A stretch of 39,371 bases of DNA from Bacillota bacterium (GCA_009711785.1 VENA01000018.1:1-39371), one strand, 5' to 3'. Shown: positions 24,477-33,371, counted from the stretch's first letter. Program-made: numbers and translations. Notes: a model not told the origin generated them from the sequence alone.

Positions 24477-24543
24477 TAATAAAAAGAAAAGCTTTTTAAA
24501 TATAGATATTATTAATTAAGATTAAGTTTAGGAGGAAGTAGAT

Positions 24544-25207
24544 TTGTTATTAGGGGGGAAGTCTTTAAATAAAAATAGAAAAATATTATTCTTTTTTATT
24601 TTAGCAAGTATAACAGCTTTTATTGATTGTTATTTAGCTCCATATATATCTTCTAATAGTTCTATTTTAAAGTTTGCTTTCTTGATTTTATCATAGTGAT
24701 AATCTTTGCATGGTTAGGAAGTATAATTACTAAAAATGTAGAATTTAAAAGTAACAGTAAAGATAAATCTAAAACACCTTTTTATATTTGGAGTGTTATA
24801 ATTTTTTTAGTATTGACTCTTATATCAGTCAATACTTATACTTGGATGCTAAATTATAATGAAAATATTCAAAACTATAAATGGTTAGAATCATTAAATT
24901 ATATTGGTGCAGTATTAATATCTATTAGAGCTGCTATTACTGAAGAGATAATTTTTAGATTTTTTTTATTTTCATTTATTTTTTTGATATTTTCAAAATC
25001 GTTGATTCAAGGAAAAGTATAATAATATTAAGTATACTAGTTTCATCTTTTATATTTTCCTTCTTTTTACATCGCGGTTCGTTAGTTTCCTTTGGTGCTG
25101 GGATAATAATCACATATATTTTTTATAAAAAGTGTTTAGTAACAAGTATGATAGTTCATTTTTTAGTGGCTGTTATACCCTTTTTATTAATTTCTTTTAG
25201 AACTTAA
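24544..25207 (+). pseudogene. Broken CPBP-family intramembrane protease gene
   Basis: TTG 24544 (GGAGG 8 bases upstream) opens about 50 codons of hydrophobic sequence to a TAG at 24694. The protein continues in a second frame with several membrane spans and the CPBP motif EEIIFRF (near 24942-24962). After a second shift near 25010 it continues as SFFLHRGSL and MIVHFLVAVIPF, the second and third His motifs. All three catalytic blocks survive but in three frames, so two frameshifts inactivate it. An intact member of the same family lies at 34663. Confidence 0.75.
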
Positions 25208-25330
25208 AGTTATTTCAACATTACTTAATCTTTATACAAATGAAATAAATGATACTATTTTTTAAAAGATAAAATTAATACATTATTTATATGATTTAAT
25301 TAATATTAAAAAGAGTAAGTAGGTGATTAT

Positions 25331-26044
25331 ATTAAAGTAGTTATTGTATATGGAAATCAAAGAAAAGGAAGTACTTATAATTGTGTAAGAATAATAAAGG
25401 AAAAGTTAAAAAATCTTGATGATATTACCTTTGATGAATTTTGGCTACCTAAAGCAATTCCTAACTTTTGTAGAGGTTGTTTTAATTGCTTTTTAAATGG
25501 TGAAGATACTTGTCCTCATTATGATAATGTTAAACCTATAGTAGAAAAAATAATTAATTCAGATGCAGTAATTTTAGCTTCCCCGGTATATGGTTTAGAT
25601 GTAACAGGGGCAATGAAAACATTTATTGATCATTTATGTTATATGTGGATATCACACAGACCAAATATAAAAATGTTTTCAAAAATAGGTTTTACTGTAT
25701 CAACTACTGCTGGAATGGGAACTAAAAGTTCAAATAAAACTATGAGAAGAGCTTTAGACTATATGGGTATTAAGCGTACATTTTGTTTTGGTACAGCTGT
25801 AGCCGCTACTAGTTGGGAAGAAGTAAAAGAAATTAAGAAGAAAAAAATAGAAAATAAATTAAATAAAAAGGCTACTAAGTTTTATAAAGCGATCTATAAT
25901 AGAAAAAAGCTTTCAAATAGATTATTTACTAGATTTTTATTTAAAATAATTAAAAACATGGTATCGAGTTTTAATGATGGACATTATGATAAAGAATATT
26001 GGAAAAGTATGGGTTGGTTAAATAAAAATCATCCATTTAATTAG
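25331..26044 (+). CDS. Flavodoxin-fold NAD(P)H/FMN oxidoreductase, probable ATT start
   Basis: A 237-aa flavodoxin-like iron-sulfur flavoprotein/NADPH:FMN reductase family protein. It opens KVVIVYGNQRKGSTYNCV, the FMN-phosphate loop, then the Cys-rich FCRGCFNCFLNGEDTCPHYD region, and ASPVYG for the flavin ring. The C-terminal ~60 residues are basic and helical. No ATG, GTG or TTG precedes the first motif in frame. AGGTGATTAT is followed by ATT AAA GTA, exactly where an ATG would be expected. Either ATT is the start or an ATG-to-ATT change has silenced the gene. The first canonical in-frame start (ATG 25613) would remove the flavin-binding half. Confidence 0.7.
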   Translation: MKVVIVYGNQRKGSTYNCVRIIKEKLKNLDDITFDEFWLPKAIPNFCRGCFNCFLNGEDTCPHYDNVKPIVEKIINSDAVILASPVYGLDVTGAMKTFIDHLCYMWISHRPNIKMFSKIGFTVSTTAGMGTKSSNKTMRRALDYMGIKRTFCFGTAVAATSWEEVKEIKKKKIENKLNKKATKFYKAIYNRKKLSNRLFTRFLFKIIKNMVSSFNDGHYDKEYWKSMGWLNKNHPFN

Positions 26045-26099
26045 TTTTTATTATACTTAAAAAAACTATATATAAGTAGTATATAAAGGGGATGAGGAT

Positions 26100-26606
26100 A
26101 TGAAAAAACGTTCAGTTATTATTTTTCCTAAATTTAATAATATAGAAAAAATTGAAGATATTAGAAGCAAGTATGACCCTCTTTATAATTGTATTAAACC
26201 ACATATTACTCTTGTCTTTCCTTTTGAAAGTAACATACAAACTAAAGAGCTTAAAAAACATATTAAAGAAGTTTTAGGTGGTATAGATAAATTTAAACTT
26301 AAATTAAAAGGGATAACAGGTTCACTCGATAATTATTTATTTTTAAATATAAAAGAGGGTAATGATAACTTAATAAAAATACATGATAAATTATATACAG
26401 GAATTCTAAAGAAGCATTTGTATAAAAAAATTACATATTTTCCTCATTTGACTGTTGGAAAGTTTGAAGATTCAAATAGTTTTCAAAAAGCTTTTATGGA
26501 AGTGAAAAATATGGATTATGTTTTTGAAGCAGTTATTGAAAAAATTTATGTTGAAATAATAGATGAAAATGAAAATTCAAATATAGAGTTAAGCATAAGT
26601 ATATAG
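26100..26606 (+). CDS. 2'-5' RNA ligase family (2H phosphoesterase) protein
   Basis: A 168-aa cytosolic 2H phosphoesterase. The two catalytic H-x-T motifs are visible: KPHITLVFPF (about residues 36-45) and FPHLTVGKF (about 118-126), which place two His and two Thr around a 2',3'-cyclic phosphate-type substrate. The length is normal for the YjcG/LigT-like families. The true substrate is unknown; RNA-end or cyclic-nucleotide ends are usual. ATG 26100 follows AAGGGGATGAGG. It stands alone, about 55 bases after the flavodoxin-like gene. Confidence 0.88.
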   Translation: MKKRSVIIFPKFNNIEKIEDIRSKYDPLYNCIKPHITLVFPFESNIQTKELKKHIKEVLGGIDKFKLKLKGITGSLDNYLFLNIKEGNDNLIKIHDKLYTGILKKHLYKKITYFPHLTVGKFEDSNSFQKAFMEVKNMDYVFEAVIEKIYVEIIDENENSNIELSISI

Positions 26607-26763
26607 TTAATATTAGTTAAATCATAGATTTGAATTAAACGGAATTTAAGTTACAACTTATCTCCACTTTTCATGGCTAATAGGAGAAACGTATAGGTTT
26701 GATTTTAATAAAGATTAGACAAGTTACATTAATTTTTTAAAAACAATAAGTAAGGGTGATATA

Positions 26764-27327
26764 GTGAAAAATGCTATAGATTATATTTATCAAAGAAGAA
26801 GTATTAGAAAATTTAATAAAAAAAGTGTTGAAAGTGAAAAGATTAATCTTTTAATTAAAGCAGCTATGGCTGCTCCATCTGCATGTAATCAGCAACCATG
26901 GGAATTTATAGTTGTATCTGATAAAGAAGTACTTAACGATTTAAAAAGTAGTTTATATTCTGGTAATTATAATGCCCCATTAGCAATTGTAGTTTGTGGA
27001 AATATGAAGTTGGCTCTTTCAGGACCAGGTAAGGATTATTGGATACAGGATTGTAGTGCAGCAGCAGAGAATATGCTAATCGCAGCTACAGATTTAAACT
27101 TAGGTAGTGTTTGGATAGGTGTACACCCTATAGCTAGTATAATAAAGCCGGTAAAGAAAATATTAAATATTCCCGAATATGTAGTACCTTTAGGTGTAAT
27201 ATATATAGGTTATCCAGAAGAGGAGAAGAAAGCAAGGACTCAGTATAATAAAAAAAGAGTATATAAGAATAAATATGATCCTGATAGAAAACATCGTGCC
27301 AGAAAGAAGAATTTAAAATATACATAA
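26764..27327 (+). CDS. Nitroreductase-family flavoprotein
   Basis: An FMN-dependent NAD(P)H nitroreductase-fold enzyme of 187 aa. The FMN-phosphate motif RRSIRKF is at residues 11-17, followed by APSACNQQPWEFIVV (37-51), and LGSVWIGVHP and IYIGYPEE near the end. The C terminus is a basic tail (YKNKYDPDRKHRARKKN), longer than usual, which may be part of the gene or read-through of a lost stop. GTG 26764 is the start, with AAGGGTGAT upstream. Physiological substrate unknown. Confidence 0.88.
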   Translation: MKNAIDYIYQRRSIRKFNKKSVESEKINLLIKAAMAAPSACNQQPWEFIVVSDKEVLNDLKSSLYSGNYNAPLAIVVCGNMKLALSGPGKDYWIQDCSAAAENMLIAATDLNLGSVWIGVHPIASIIKPVKKILNIPEYVVPLGVIYIGYPEEEKKARTQYNKKRVYKNKYDPDRKHRARKKNLKYT

Positions 27328-27389
27328 AGGATTTTTACCTTTAAAAAGTGTTCTAAATGAAGAAAAAAATAAGTTTTGAAATGAAGTAA

Positions 27390-27534
27390 ATTCCTTATAT
27401 TGAAGCAAATGATATGGATAAAATGATTTAAAAGTAGATATTGTATTCCCTTTAACTAAAATTGTGAGAAACTTTGTTTTAGAGTTAAAGATACAGAAGG
27501 GAATATTATAGAGATTTATTGTAAAACACACTAA
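27390..27534 (+). pseudogene. VOC/glyoxalase-family fragment
   Basis: Broken frames read IPYIEANDMDKMI, then VDIVFPLTKIVRNFVLEL, and after a one-base shift KDTEGNIIEIYCKTH and a stop. The ending ...F.LKDTEGN.IEI is the metal-binding Glu strand of VOC (glyoxalase/bleomycin-resistance) proteins. The N-terminal half and start are gone. Confidence 0.6.
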
Positions 27535-27550
27535 AACTGATGGAGGATAT

Positions 27551-28030
27551 ATGAAAATTTTAAGTAATAAAAAACATACTCTATATCTAATTATTATAAT
27601 TATTTTAGTATCTATTGTAATAATAAAGGATTATAGGTATAAAACTACTGTTGGAAATTATGATTTAAAAGCTCTTATTATGTTAGAGAGAGAACTTTAT
27701 TTTATAAACGAATCTATTGAAAATAGTAAGTTTAGTGAGGAAACTTTTAAAAAGGAAAAAGAAAACATGGAAAGGATTGCCATATTTATAAATAGTTCAC
27801 CGAATATAGGATATATGAGTGATTATATAATAAATATTATGGCTTACAAAGATAAAGATAAATTTGTTTATAAAAGATTTAATTACTGTAAAAATTTACA
27901 TAAGGAGTTAAAAGTATTACATAAAAATTTTGTAGATGGAAAAAAGAATGGGATAAATACTTATAGATACTTTAACAGTGAAAAAAACAAAATAAAATTT
28001 ATTAATTTATTAAAGGGGAAATCAGAATAA
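27551..28030 (+). CDS. Hypothetical membrane-anchored protein, 159 aa
   Basis: I do not recognise a family. The product has a basic N terminus, one hydrophobic segment at about residues 11-26, and a Lys/Glu-rich, mostly helical outside domain with many aromatic residues. It is most likely anchored in the membrane with the domain outside. ATG 27551 follows GATGGAGGATAT. It stands between the VOC relic and a GNAT gene, with 25 bases to the latter. The basic, Lys-rich composition matches the AT-rich surroundings. Confidence 0.6.
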   Translation: MKILSNKKHTLYLIIIIILVSIVIIKDYRYKTTVGNYDLKALIMLERELYFINESIENSKFSEETFKKEKENMERIAIFINSSPNIGYMSDYIINIMAYKDKDKFVYKRFNYCKNLHKELKVLHKNFVDGKKNGINTYRYFNSEKNKIKFINLLKGKSE

Positions 28031-28055
28031 GTTAAAGATTGAAGGTGATTATAAT

Positions 28056-28535
28056 TTGGGATTATATTTAGATAAAATGACTGAAGATATGGCAAAAAGA
28101 ATATGTAAGTGGAAGTATCCTGGTGTTTATAAAACTTATAATATGCCAAGCTGGAAAAATTGTGTTGATAAAAATTTTGGTATAACAAATCATAAAATAA
28201 GAGAGAAAGAATTTTTAGTGTTAAAAGATAATAATAATAATCTATGTGGATATATAAGATTAAAAGAGGATAGTGATAATGTATTAATAGGTGTGGGGTT
28301 AAAGCCTTCTAAGTGTGGACAAGGTATAGGAAACAAATTAATGAAACTAGTACTTGAAGAATGTAATAATAGATATGGTAATAAAAATATAAGGTTATTA
28401 GTTCGTTCGTTTAATAAAAGAGCCATACGTTGTTATGAAAAAGTAGGGTTTAAAATTGTCAAAACAGTAAGGAAAAATACTTTAATGGGGGAAGATAAAT
28501 TTACAATTATGGAATATCAGTTGAAGATTAGATAG
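28056..28535 (+). CDS. GNAT-family N-acetyltransferase
   Basis: A 159-aa acetyl-CoA-dependent acetyltransferase. The acetyl-CoA loop is GQGIGNKLM (Q/RxxGxG/A type), preceded by the strand IGVGLKPS and followed by LLVRSFNKRAIRCYEKVGF, the usual N..A...Y.K.GF motif. A short YPGVYKTYNMP segment near the start is shared with the GNAT at 30260, so the two are distant paralogues of the same subgroup. The start is TTG 28056 with GAAGGTGAT upstream. Acceptor unknown; such proteins often acetylate protein or peptide N termini or small amines. Confidence 0.85.
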   Translation: MGLYLDKMTEDMAKRICKWKYPGVYKTYNMPSWKNCVDKNFGITNHKIREKEFLVLKDNNNNLCGYIRLKEDSDNVLIGVGLKPSKCGQGIGNKLMKLVLEECNNRYGNKNIRLLVRSFNKRAIRCYEKVGFKIVKTVRKNTLMGEDKFTIMEYQLKIR

Positions 28536-28556
28536 TAATAGGCTAGGGGGAGCTTT

Positions 28557-29330
28557 ATGAAATGTAAATTAGAAAAAGTAATACTGAATTATAAAGTAAA
28601 AGGCAAGGGGAAACCTATATTAATGTTAAATGGATATGCAACAGATATGAATACATTAATTGGTTGTATGGAACCTATTTTTAAAGATATTAGTGGGTGG
28701 AAAAGGATATATATAGACCATCCAGGTGTTGGAGAAACTAAGATAAAAAGCGATTCATTTAGCTATAAAGATATGATTTAAAGTTTTATTGAATTCATTG
28801 ATAAAGTAATAGGCGATGAAAATTTTGTACTTGTAGGAAGTTCCTTTGGAGGTTATATAGCTAGATACCTATTAAAGGAGAAATTTGATAGGGTAAATGG
28901 ATTATTATTAATATACCCATTAATTTTTCCACAGCTAAATAAAGCTAATATAGATAAAGATCTAGAATATATTACACATAAAAATAATGATACTAAGATG
29001 AGAATAAATCAAAGAATTAAGAAAGAAGTTAAAAAAGCTATGGAAAATACTGATTTTAGTTTTCTTGAAAAAATAACAAAAGAAGGACAAAAGATTAGTA
29101 CAAACATTGATAATTTAAAAACTCCTTTTGAAAAGCCTACTTTGATTTTAACTGGGAGACAGGATAAAGAAGTTGGATATAAAGATACTTTTAATATTTT
29201 AAATAACTATCCAAGGGCTACTTTTTGTGTTTTAGATAAAGCTGGTCACAATTTACAAATTGAACAAGAAAAAATATTTAATCAGTTAGTTAGAGAATGG
29301 ATATATAGATTAGAGGAAGTGTATAAGTAA
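28557..29330 (+). pseudogene. Alpha/beta hydrolase with one in-frame stop
   Basis: ATG 28557 (GGGGGAG site) opens an alpha/beta hydrolase: PILMLNGYATDMN, then IYIDHPGVGET. TAA at 28779-28781 stops it at codon 75. The same frame then goes on without any shift: FVLVGSSFGGYIARYLL with the nucleophile elbow, the Asp region LILTGRQDKEVGY and the His in KAGHNLQIEQ, to a normal stop. All triad residues lie beyond the stop, so the protein is lost unless the stop is read through; the downstream part lacks a good start. A single nonsense change of recent origin is likely. Confidence 0.8.
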
Positions 29331-29375
29331 AATACATAGTTTATATGAAACTTTTATTTGCTAGGAGGAAATAGC

Positions 29376-29993
29376 TTGGAAAAACAATGGTTAAAATGGG
29401 CAAAAAAGTTACAGGCCATAGCACAAACAGGTTTAGAGTATTCAAAGGATAAATTTGATATTGAAAGATTTCAAGAGATTAGAAAGTTAAGCATAGAAAT
29501 TATGAATGAATATACAGACATTGATCATGAGAAATTAAATGATTTATTTGCCAATGAAGTAGGATATCAAACACCAAAGGTAGATGTTAGAGCGGCTATT
29601 TTTAGGAATGAAGAAATTTTATTAGTTAAGGAAAAGTCAGATAATAAATGGGCCCTTCCTGGAGGATGGGCAGATATAGAAACTTCAATTTATGAAAATG
29701 TAGTTAAAGAGTCTATGGAAGAAGCTGGAGCAAAAGTTAAACCTAAAAGGATTATAGCTATATTTGATAGACGTAAACATAGAACAGATAATTATCCTTA
29801 TTCAGTATATAATGTTTTTGTAGAATGTGATTATATAAAGGGAGAGTATATAAAAAATATTGAGACAAGTGACGCTCAATTTTTTAAAATTCAGAATTTA
29901 CCAGAATTATCTGAAATACGTAATTCTAAAGATCAAATAAAATTATGTTTTAAAGCAAAAAAAGAAGATAAGTTTGAAGCTTTATTTGATTAA
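29376..29993 (+). CDS. Nudix hydrolase with N-terminal Nudix-associated domain
   Basis: A 205-aa Nudix hydrolase, cleaving nucleoside-diphosphate-linked compounds. An N-terminal helical domain of ~65 residues (WLKWAKKLQAIAQTGLEYS) is the kind found before YjhB-like Nudix domains. The Nudix box is LPGGWADIETS...KESMEEAGA. It differs from GX5EX7REUXEEXGU by Thr for the first Glu and Lys for the Arg, but keeps the Mg-binding EE pair. An upstream TTG at 29358 overlaps the ribosome binding site. TTG 29376, 7 bases after AGGAGG, is the likely start. Substrate unknown. Confidence 0.85.
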   Translation: MEKQWLKWAKKLQAIAQTGLEYSKDKFDIERFQEIRKLSIEIMNEYTDIDHEKLNDLFANEVGYQTPKVDVRAAIFRNEEILLVKEKSDNKWALPGGWADIETSIYENVVKESMEEAGAKVKPKRIIAIFDRRKHRTDNYPYSVYNVFVECDYIKGEYIKNIETSDAQFFKIQNLPELSEIRNSKDQIKLCFKAKKEDKFEALFD

Positions 29994-30021
29994 CTTAATT
30001 AAAGGATAAGTGACTTATTAA

Positions 30022-30177
30022 GCATGTCATGTTAATAAAATTCCATTTGTAGTTATACGTTCAATATCAAATAATGCAGATGAGAATGGTTTAGATACTT
30101 TAAGTAATGTTAAGTCAATCTCTATTAATTCCTTAGCTTTAGTTGAAGAGTTATTAGTAAATATAGTAATGAAATGA
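30022..30177 (+). pseudogene. mtnN: C-terminal fragment of an MTA/SAH nucleosidase
   Basis: Right after a stop, 51 codons in one frame read ACHVNKIPFVVIRSISNNAD and continue to NSLALVEELLVNIVMK and TGA. This matches the C terminus of 5'-methylthioadenosine/S-adenosylhomocysteine nucleosidase (..VCH..N.PFVVVRAISD.AD..). The catalytic Asp position of SxxD reads Asn. No start, ribosome site or N-terminal two thirds. Confidence 0.75.
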
Positions 30178-30259
30178 CAAGTACCTAAATTAGTTTGAAT
30201 TATTTTATTACTGAGTTTAGACTTATAAGAAATTATTATAATTATGGAGTGTGATAAAG

Positions 30260-30715
30260 ATGTATACTTTTAAACCTATGAATAAAGAAGACGCAAATAA
30301 AATTGTTAATTGGCACTATGAAGGGGATTACTCTTTTTATGATATGGAAAGTGATCCGGAAGATTTAGAAGAATTTTTAAAGCCAGAAAATTGGAAGGAT
30401 AGATATTTTTCAGTATATAGAGAACAGGAACTTGTAGGTTTTTTTAGTTTTAATAAGCAGGATGATACTATTGCAATAGGACTTGGTATGAGACCAGATT
30501 TGACTGGAAAGGGACTAGGAAATGAATATTTAAAAGAAGGTTTAGAGTTTGCTAAAAGAACATTTAACGTTAAAAAATTTAGTTTAGCTGTTGCTACGTT
30601 TAATAAAAGGGCCATTAAGGCGTATAAAAAAATTGGATTTAAATCTTTGAATACATTTTCACAAGAAACTAATGGTGGGGAGTATGAATTTTTAAATATG
30701 GAAAAGAAAATATAA
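30260..30715 (+). CDS. GNAT-family N-acetyltransferase
   Basis: A 151-aa GNAT. It begins YTFKPMNKEDANKIVNWHYEG, in short a W.Y.G.Y..Y motif also seen in the GNAT at 28056. The acetyl-CoA loop is GLGMRPDLTGKGLGNEYL, and FNKRAIKAYKKIGF follows. The two proteins are paralogues. A GTG at 30251 lies 1 base from the GGAG site; ATG 30260 has workable spacing and is chosen. Acceptor substrate unknown. It is followed 34 bases later by a terminator of the CTGGAGA set. Confidence 0.85.
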   Translation: MYTFKPMNKEDANKIVNWHYEGDYSFYDMESDPEDLEEFLKPENWKDRYFSVYREQELVGFFSFNKQDDTIAIGLGMRPDLTGKGLGNEYLKEGLEFAKRTFNVKKFSLAVATFNKRAIKAYKKIGFKSLNTFSQETNGGEYEFLNMEKKI

Positions 30716-30749
30716 AGAAATATTAAATGTAACTCTAAAACATTCAATA

Positions 30750-30777
30750 AAAATCTGGAGATTATTTTCCAGATTTT
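30750..30777 (+). terminator. Terminator after the second GNAT gene
   Basis: AAAATCTGGA and TCCAGATTTT form the base of the stem, extended by G-T pairs across GAGATTATTT. Fifth member of the CTGGAGA/TCTCCAG-type set, slightly degraded in the upper stem. Confidence 0.75.
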
Positions 30778-30906
30778 AATTATATCAATAGCTTAAAATA
30801 CATTCCAATATTTAACTAATATGATATAATAAATTCAGAAAATGTAGGTGGATCTTTAATAAAAGTAAAAGAGATTTTAAAATATTAATTATGAGGAGAC
30901 TAGGAT

Positions 30907-31719
30907 GTGAACCGAAAGGAAAGTTATTTAATATTTATAATTTTTATAATTATAATTTTAAATTTCAGTACTTGCAATAATTTAGAAAATAGTTTAGATA
31001 CTGAAGTTAAATTAGATAATCTAAAAGCTAAGAATGAAGATTTAAAGAAGGAACTTTGTATTTTAAAGAATAAGTTAGCAAAAAAAGAAACTGAATATAA
31101 GGAGGAATTTAACCGACACTTTGAAAAAACCAGTGAATTAGAGAAACAGAATAAAATATTGAGTAAAACAAATCAAAACCTTAAAGGCGAGTTAAGTGAA
31201 TTAAAATACTTGATAAATAAAGAAATAAATAATAATTTAAAATATATAAATATAATAGAGAAAAATAAAAATGAAATAGAGAGTATAATAAAACCAAAAT
31301 ACATACTAAATATTTATAATCCTCTTACATTAAAAAAAGACCAAATAGTAGCTGGTTTAACTGTAGAAGAAAAAGTTATTCAAACCTTAGAAGATATTAA
31401 TATGTGCACATATGAAAGGATAATTTTCAATGGAGAATTTCAGCTTAAAGGAAAGTTATATAAAAGAGATTCTAATGTGGAAATTGTAATAGATAAATCA
31501 CAATATAAAAATGTTCCATTAAAGTTTGAAGATTTAGAAAAGAATAAAAAATATATTGTAATTGCTAATGGAGAAAAACTTATAAAAGAAATTGGAGATA
31601 GGTATAAAGAGGGGATTTTAATAACAGCTAAGTACAGTGGATACTTATATGAGGGGAAGATAGAATCTGAAAATATCAAGAAAACTAATTATATTGAGTT
31701 ATTATCTATTAAAGAATAA
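30907..31719 (+). CDS. Hypothetical exported coiled-coil protein, 270 aa
   Basis: No family recognised. The N terminus has a hydrophobic segment (about residues 8-20) followed by FSTCNN; Cys23 might be a lipid-attachment site, but the lipobox is poor. Residues ~35-125 are a Glu/Lys/Leu-rich coiled coil, and the C-terminal ~140 residues form a beta-rich domain (VEEKVIQTLEDINMCTYER, short form EKVIQTLEDINM). It is probably membrane-anchored and acts outside the cell. GTG 30907 follows GAGGAG. It is flanked by a terminator upstream and a degraded stretch downstream, so it is its own transcription unit. Confidence 0.6.
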   Translation: MNRKESYLIFIIFIIIILNFSTCNNLENSLDTEVKLDNLKAKNEDLKKELCILKNKLAKKETEYKEEFNRHFEKTSELEKQNKILSKTNQNLKGELSELKYLINKEINNNLKYINIIEKNKNEIESIIKPKYILNIYNPLTLKKDQIVAGLTVEEKVIQTLEDINMCTYERIIFNGEFQLKGKLYKRDSNVEIVIDKSQYKNVPLKFEDLEKNKKYIVIANGEKLIKEIGDRYKEGILITAKYSGYLYEGKIESENIKKTNYIELLSIKE

Positions 31720-31783
31720 AAATTATAAATATAATATCTTTAAAGGGTATCTTTGAAATGTTTATATAAAAGGGAGAAGATAA

Positions 31784-32000
31784 ATGAAGGTAGCTAATTT
31801 AACTATAAAACTTAAAAAACGATATAGTAGTTGATGTAGAATAAGTGGTTAGTGGATGTAAAGGTGGAGGGTTCATGCATAGCTAGGGAGCAGAGGATAG
31901 TGAAAATTGGACCATTATAAAATAATAATGGAAATATGTAATGAAAATTCATGGGAAATAAGAAGTGTGATATTTGAAGATTTAAAAATTTTCAATTAAA
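31784..32000 (+). pseudogene. Degraded gene of unknown family
   Basis: GGGAGAAG precedes ATG 31784 (MKVANLTIKLK), after which reading shifts to NDIVVDVE, then VVSGCKGGGFMHS and GAEDSENWTIIK, each broken by stops. The ribosome site and compositionally normal peptides suggest a former gene. The rest of 31720-32059 shows nothing else. Confidence 0.4.
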
Positions 32001-32059
32001 TCAACACTAGATAAGTATAAAAATAAGATACTAAAACGATTAAAATAAAGGAGAAGTTA

Positions 32060-32854
32060 ATGGATGATTTTAAATTAGGTATATTTAGTTGGTTTGGCTA
32101 TATTATGCCTTTTGATGAACGAATAAGAATGATAAAAAATGGTGGATTTGATTCTACTATGTTATGGTGGGATGAAGAACTTTTTTCAAAAGAAGGTAAG
32201 AAAAATTTTAAAAGCATAAAAGAAAATAATTTATATATAGAAAATCTTCATGTACCGTACTTTGAATGTGATGCTCTTTGGAGCAGTGATAATAAAAGAC
32301 GTAAAAGAGCAATTAATAATCACTTAATATGGATTAATGATTGTGCTAAACATGATATTCCAATGATGGTTATGCATTTAATAAGTAATAACGGATTAGA
32401 GAAGGTTAATGTTAATGGATTATATAGTTTAGAAAGAATAGTTAAAGAAGCAGAAAAGCTCAAAGTTAAGTTAGCAGTTGAAAATACTGTAAAAAATAGA
32501 TTTATAAAAAATATATTAACTAATATTCAATCACCCTATTTAGGACTGTGTTATGATTCGTCCCATGCAAAGTTAGAAGATAAGGATAATACATACTTAT
32601 TAGAGAAATTTAATGAAAGAGTATTTACTTTACATTTATCAGACAATGATGGAAGAGAAGATAAACATTGGATACCTAATAAGGGGATAATTAATTGGGA
32701 TAAAATAATTAATAAATTAAAAGAAATAGATTTTAGAGGGAACATATCTTTAGAAGTTGTACCAAAAGATTCTTATCAGTCACCGGAATACTTTATAAAA
32801 GCAGCATATGAAAGTGCAAATAAATTAAGAAGGAACTTAAACAGTAAAGGATAA
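32060..32854 (+). CDS. Xylose-isomerase-like TIM-barrel sugar epimerase/isomerase
   Basis: A 264-aa member of the AP-endonuclease-2/sugar-phosphate isomerase superfamily. The barrel strands and metal-site motifs are visible: LGIFSWFG, IENLHVPYFE, MMVMHLIS, KLAVENT with a metal-binding Glu, LCYDSSHAK with Asp and His, VFTLHLSDNDG with His and Asp, and ISLEVVP with the last Glu. All four metal ligands expected for a divalent cation are present, so it should be active; substrate unknown. ATG 32060 follows AAAGGAGAAG. A ruined second copy of its 3' end lies at 33372-33477, beyond the next gene. Confidence 0.85.
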   Translation: MDDFKLGIFSWFGYIMPFDERIRMIKNGGFDSTMLWWDEELFSKEGKKNFKSIKENNLYIENLHVPYFECDALWSSDNKRRKRAINNHLIWINDCAKHDIPMMVMHLISNNGLEKVNVNGLYSLERIVKEAEKLKVKLAVENTVKNRFIKNILTNIQSPYLGLCYDSSHAKLEDKDNTYLLEKFNERVFTLHLSDNDGREDKHWIPNKGIINWDKIINKLKEIDFRGNISLEVVPKDSYQSPEYFIKAAYESANKLRRNLNSKG

Positions 32855-32927
32855 ATTTGATATATAAAATATTATTTTAAACAATTATATGACAATATAC
32901 TATACTAAGTACTGGAGGCTTATTGGT

Positions 32928-33338
32928 ATGAAAAAATACTTAGAAAAGATACATGATATGTACTGGAACCATGATTTAAATTGTGCTACTACCATAATAA
33001 AAGTATTAGCAAAAAAGTTTTCATTTAAAATTAATAAGCAAGTTATTGATGGATTAATCGCTATTCCGGGAGGAGCAAAACATGGAGAACTCTGTGGACT
33101 TGTTATAGGACCTATAATGTTTATAGGAATGTATGGGAGAAATAAAGGACTAAATGAAAAAGAAATTAAAAAAATATGCTATGATTTTACAGAAGGTTTT
33201 AAAGATAAGTTTTATAATTTACAGTGTCGTAAATTAAGACCAGAAGGATTTAAACCTAGTAACCCGTCTCATTTATGTGAAGAATTAACAAAAAAAGTAG
33301 TTGTATATACAATATATTTTATTGAAAATAAATTATAA
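32928..33338 (+). CDS. C-GCAxxG-C-C family redox-type protein
   Basis: A 136-aa member of the C_GCAxxG_C_C family, small proteins with spaced conserved cysteines thought to be redox-active or metal-binding. Visible: DLNCATTII, IPGGAKHGELCGLVIG, a middle C in KKICYDF, LQCRKLRP and SHLCEEL. The first motif has N instead of G-C-A (NCA), a small deviation. The frame is open from 32889, but ATG 32928 has the GGAGG site 9 bases upstream. It follows the TIM-barrel gene by 73 bases. Function unknown. Confidence 0.8.
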   Translation: MKKYLEKIHDMYWNHDLNCATTIIKVLAKKFSFKINKQVIDGLIAIPGGAKHGELCGLVIGPIMFIGMYGRNKGLNEKEIKKICYDFTEGFKDKFYNLQCRKLRPEGFKPSNPSHLCEELTKKVVVYTIYFIENKL

Positions 33339-33371
33339 TATAAAGTATTATACTAAAATCAGAGGTATCTT

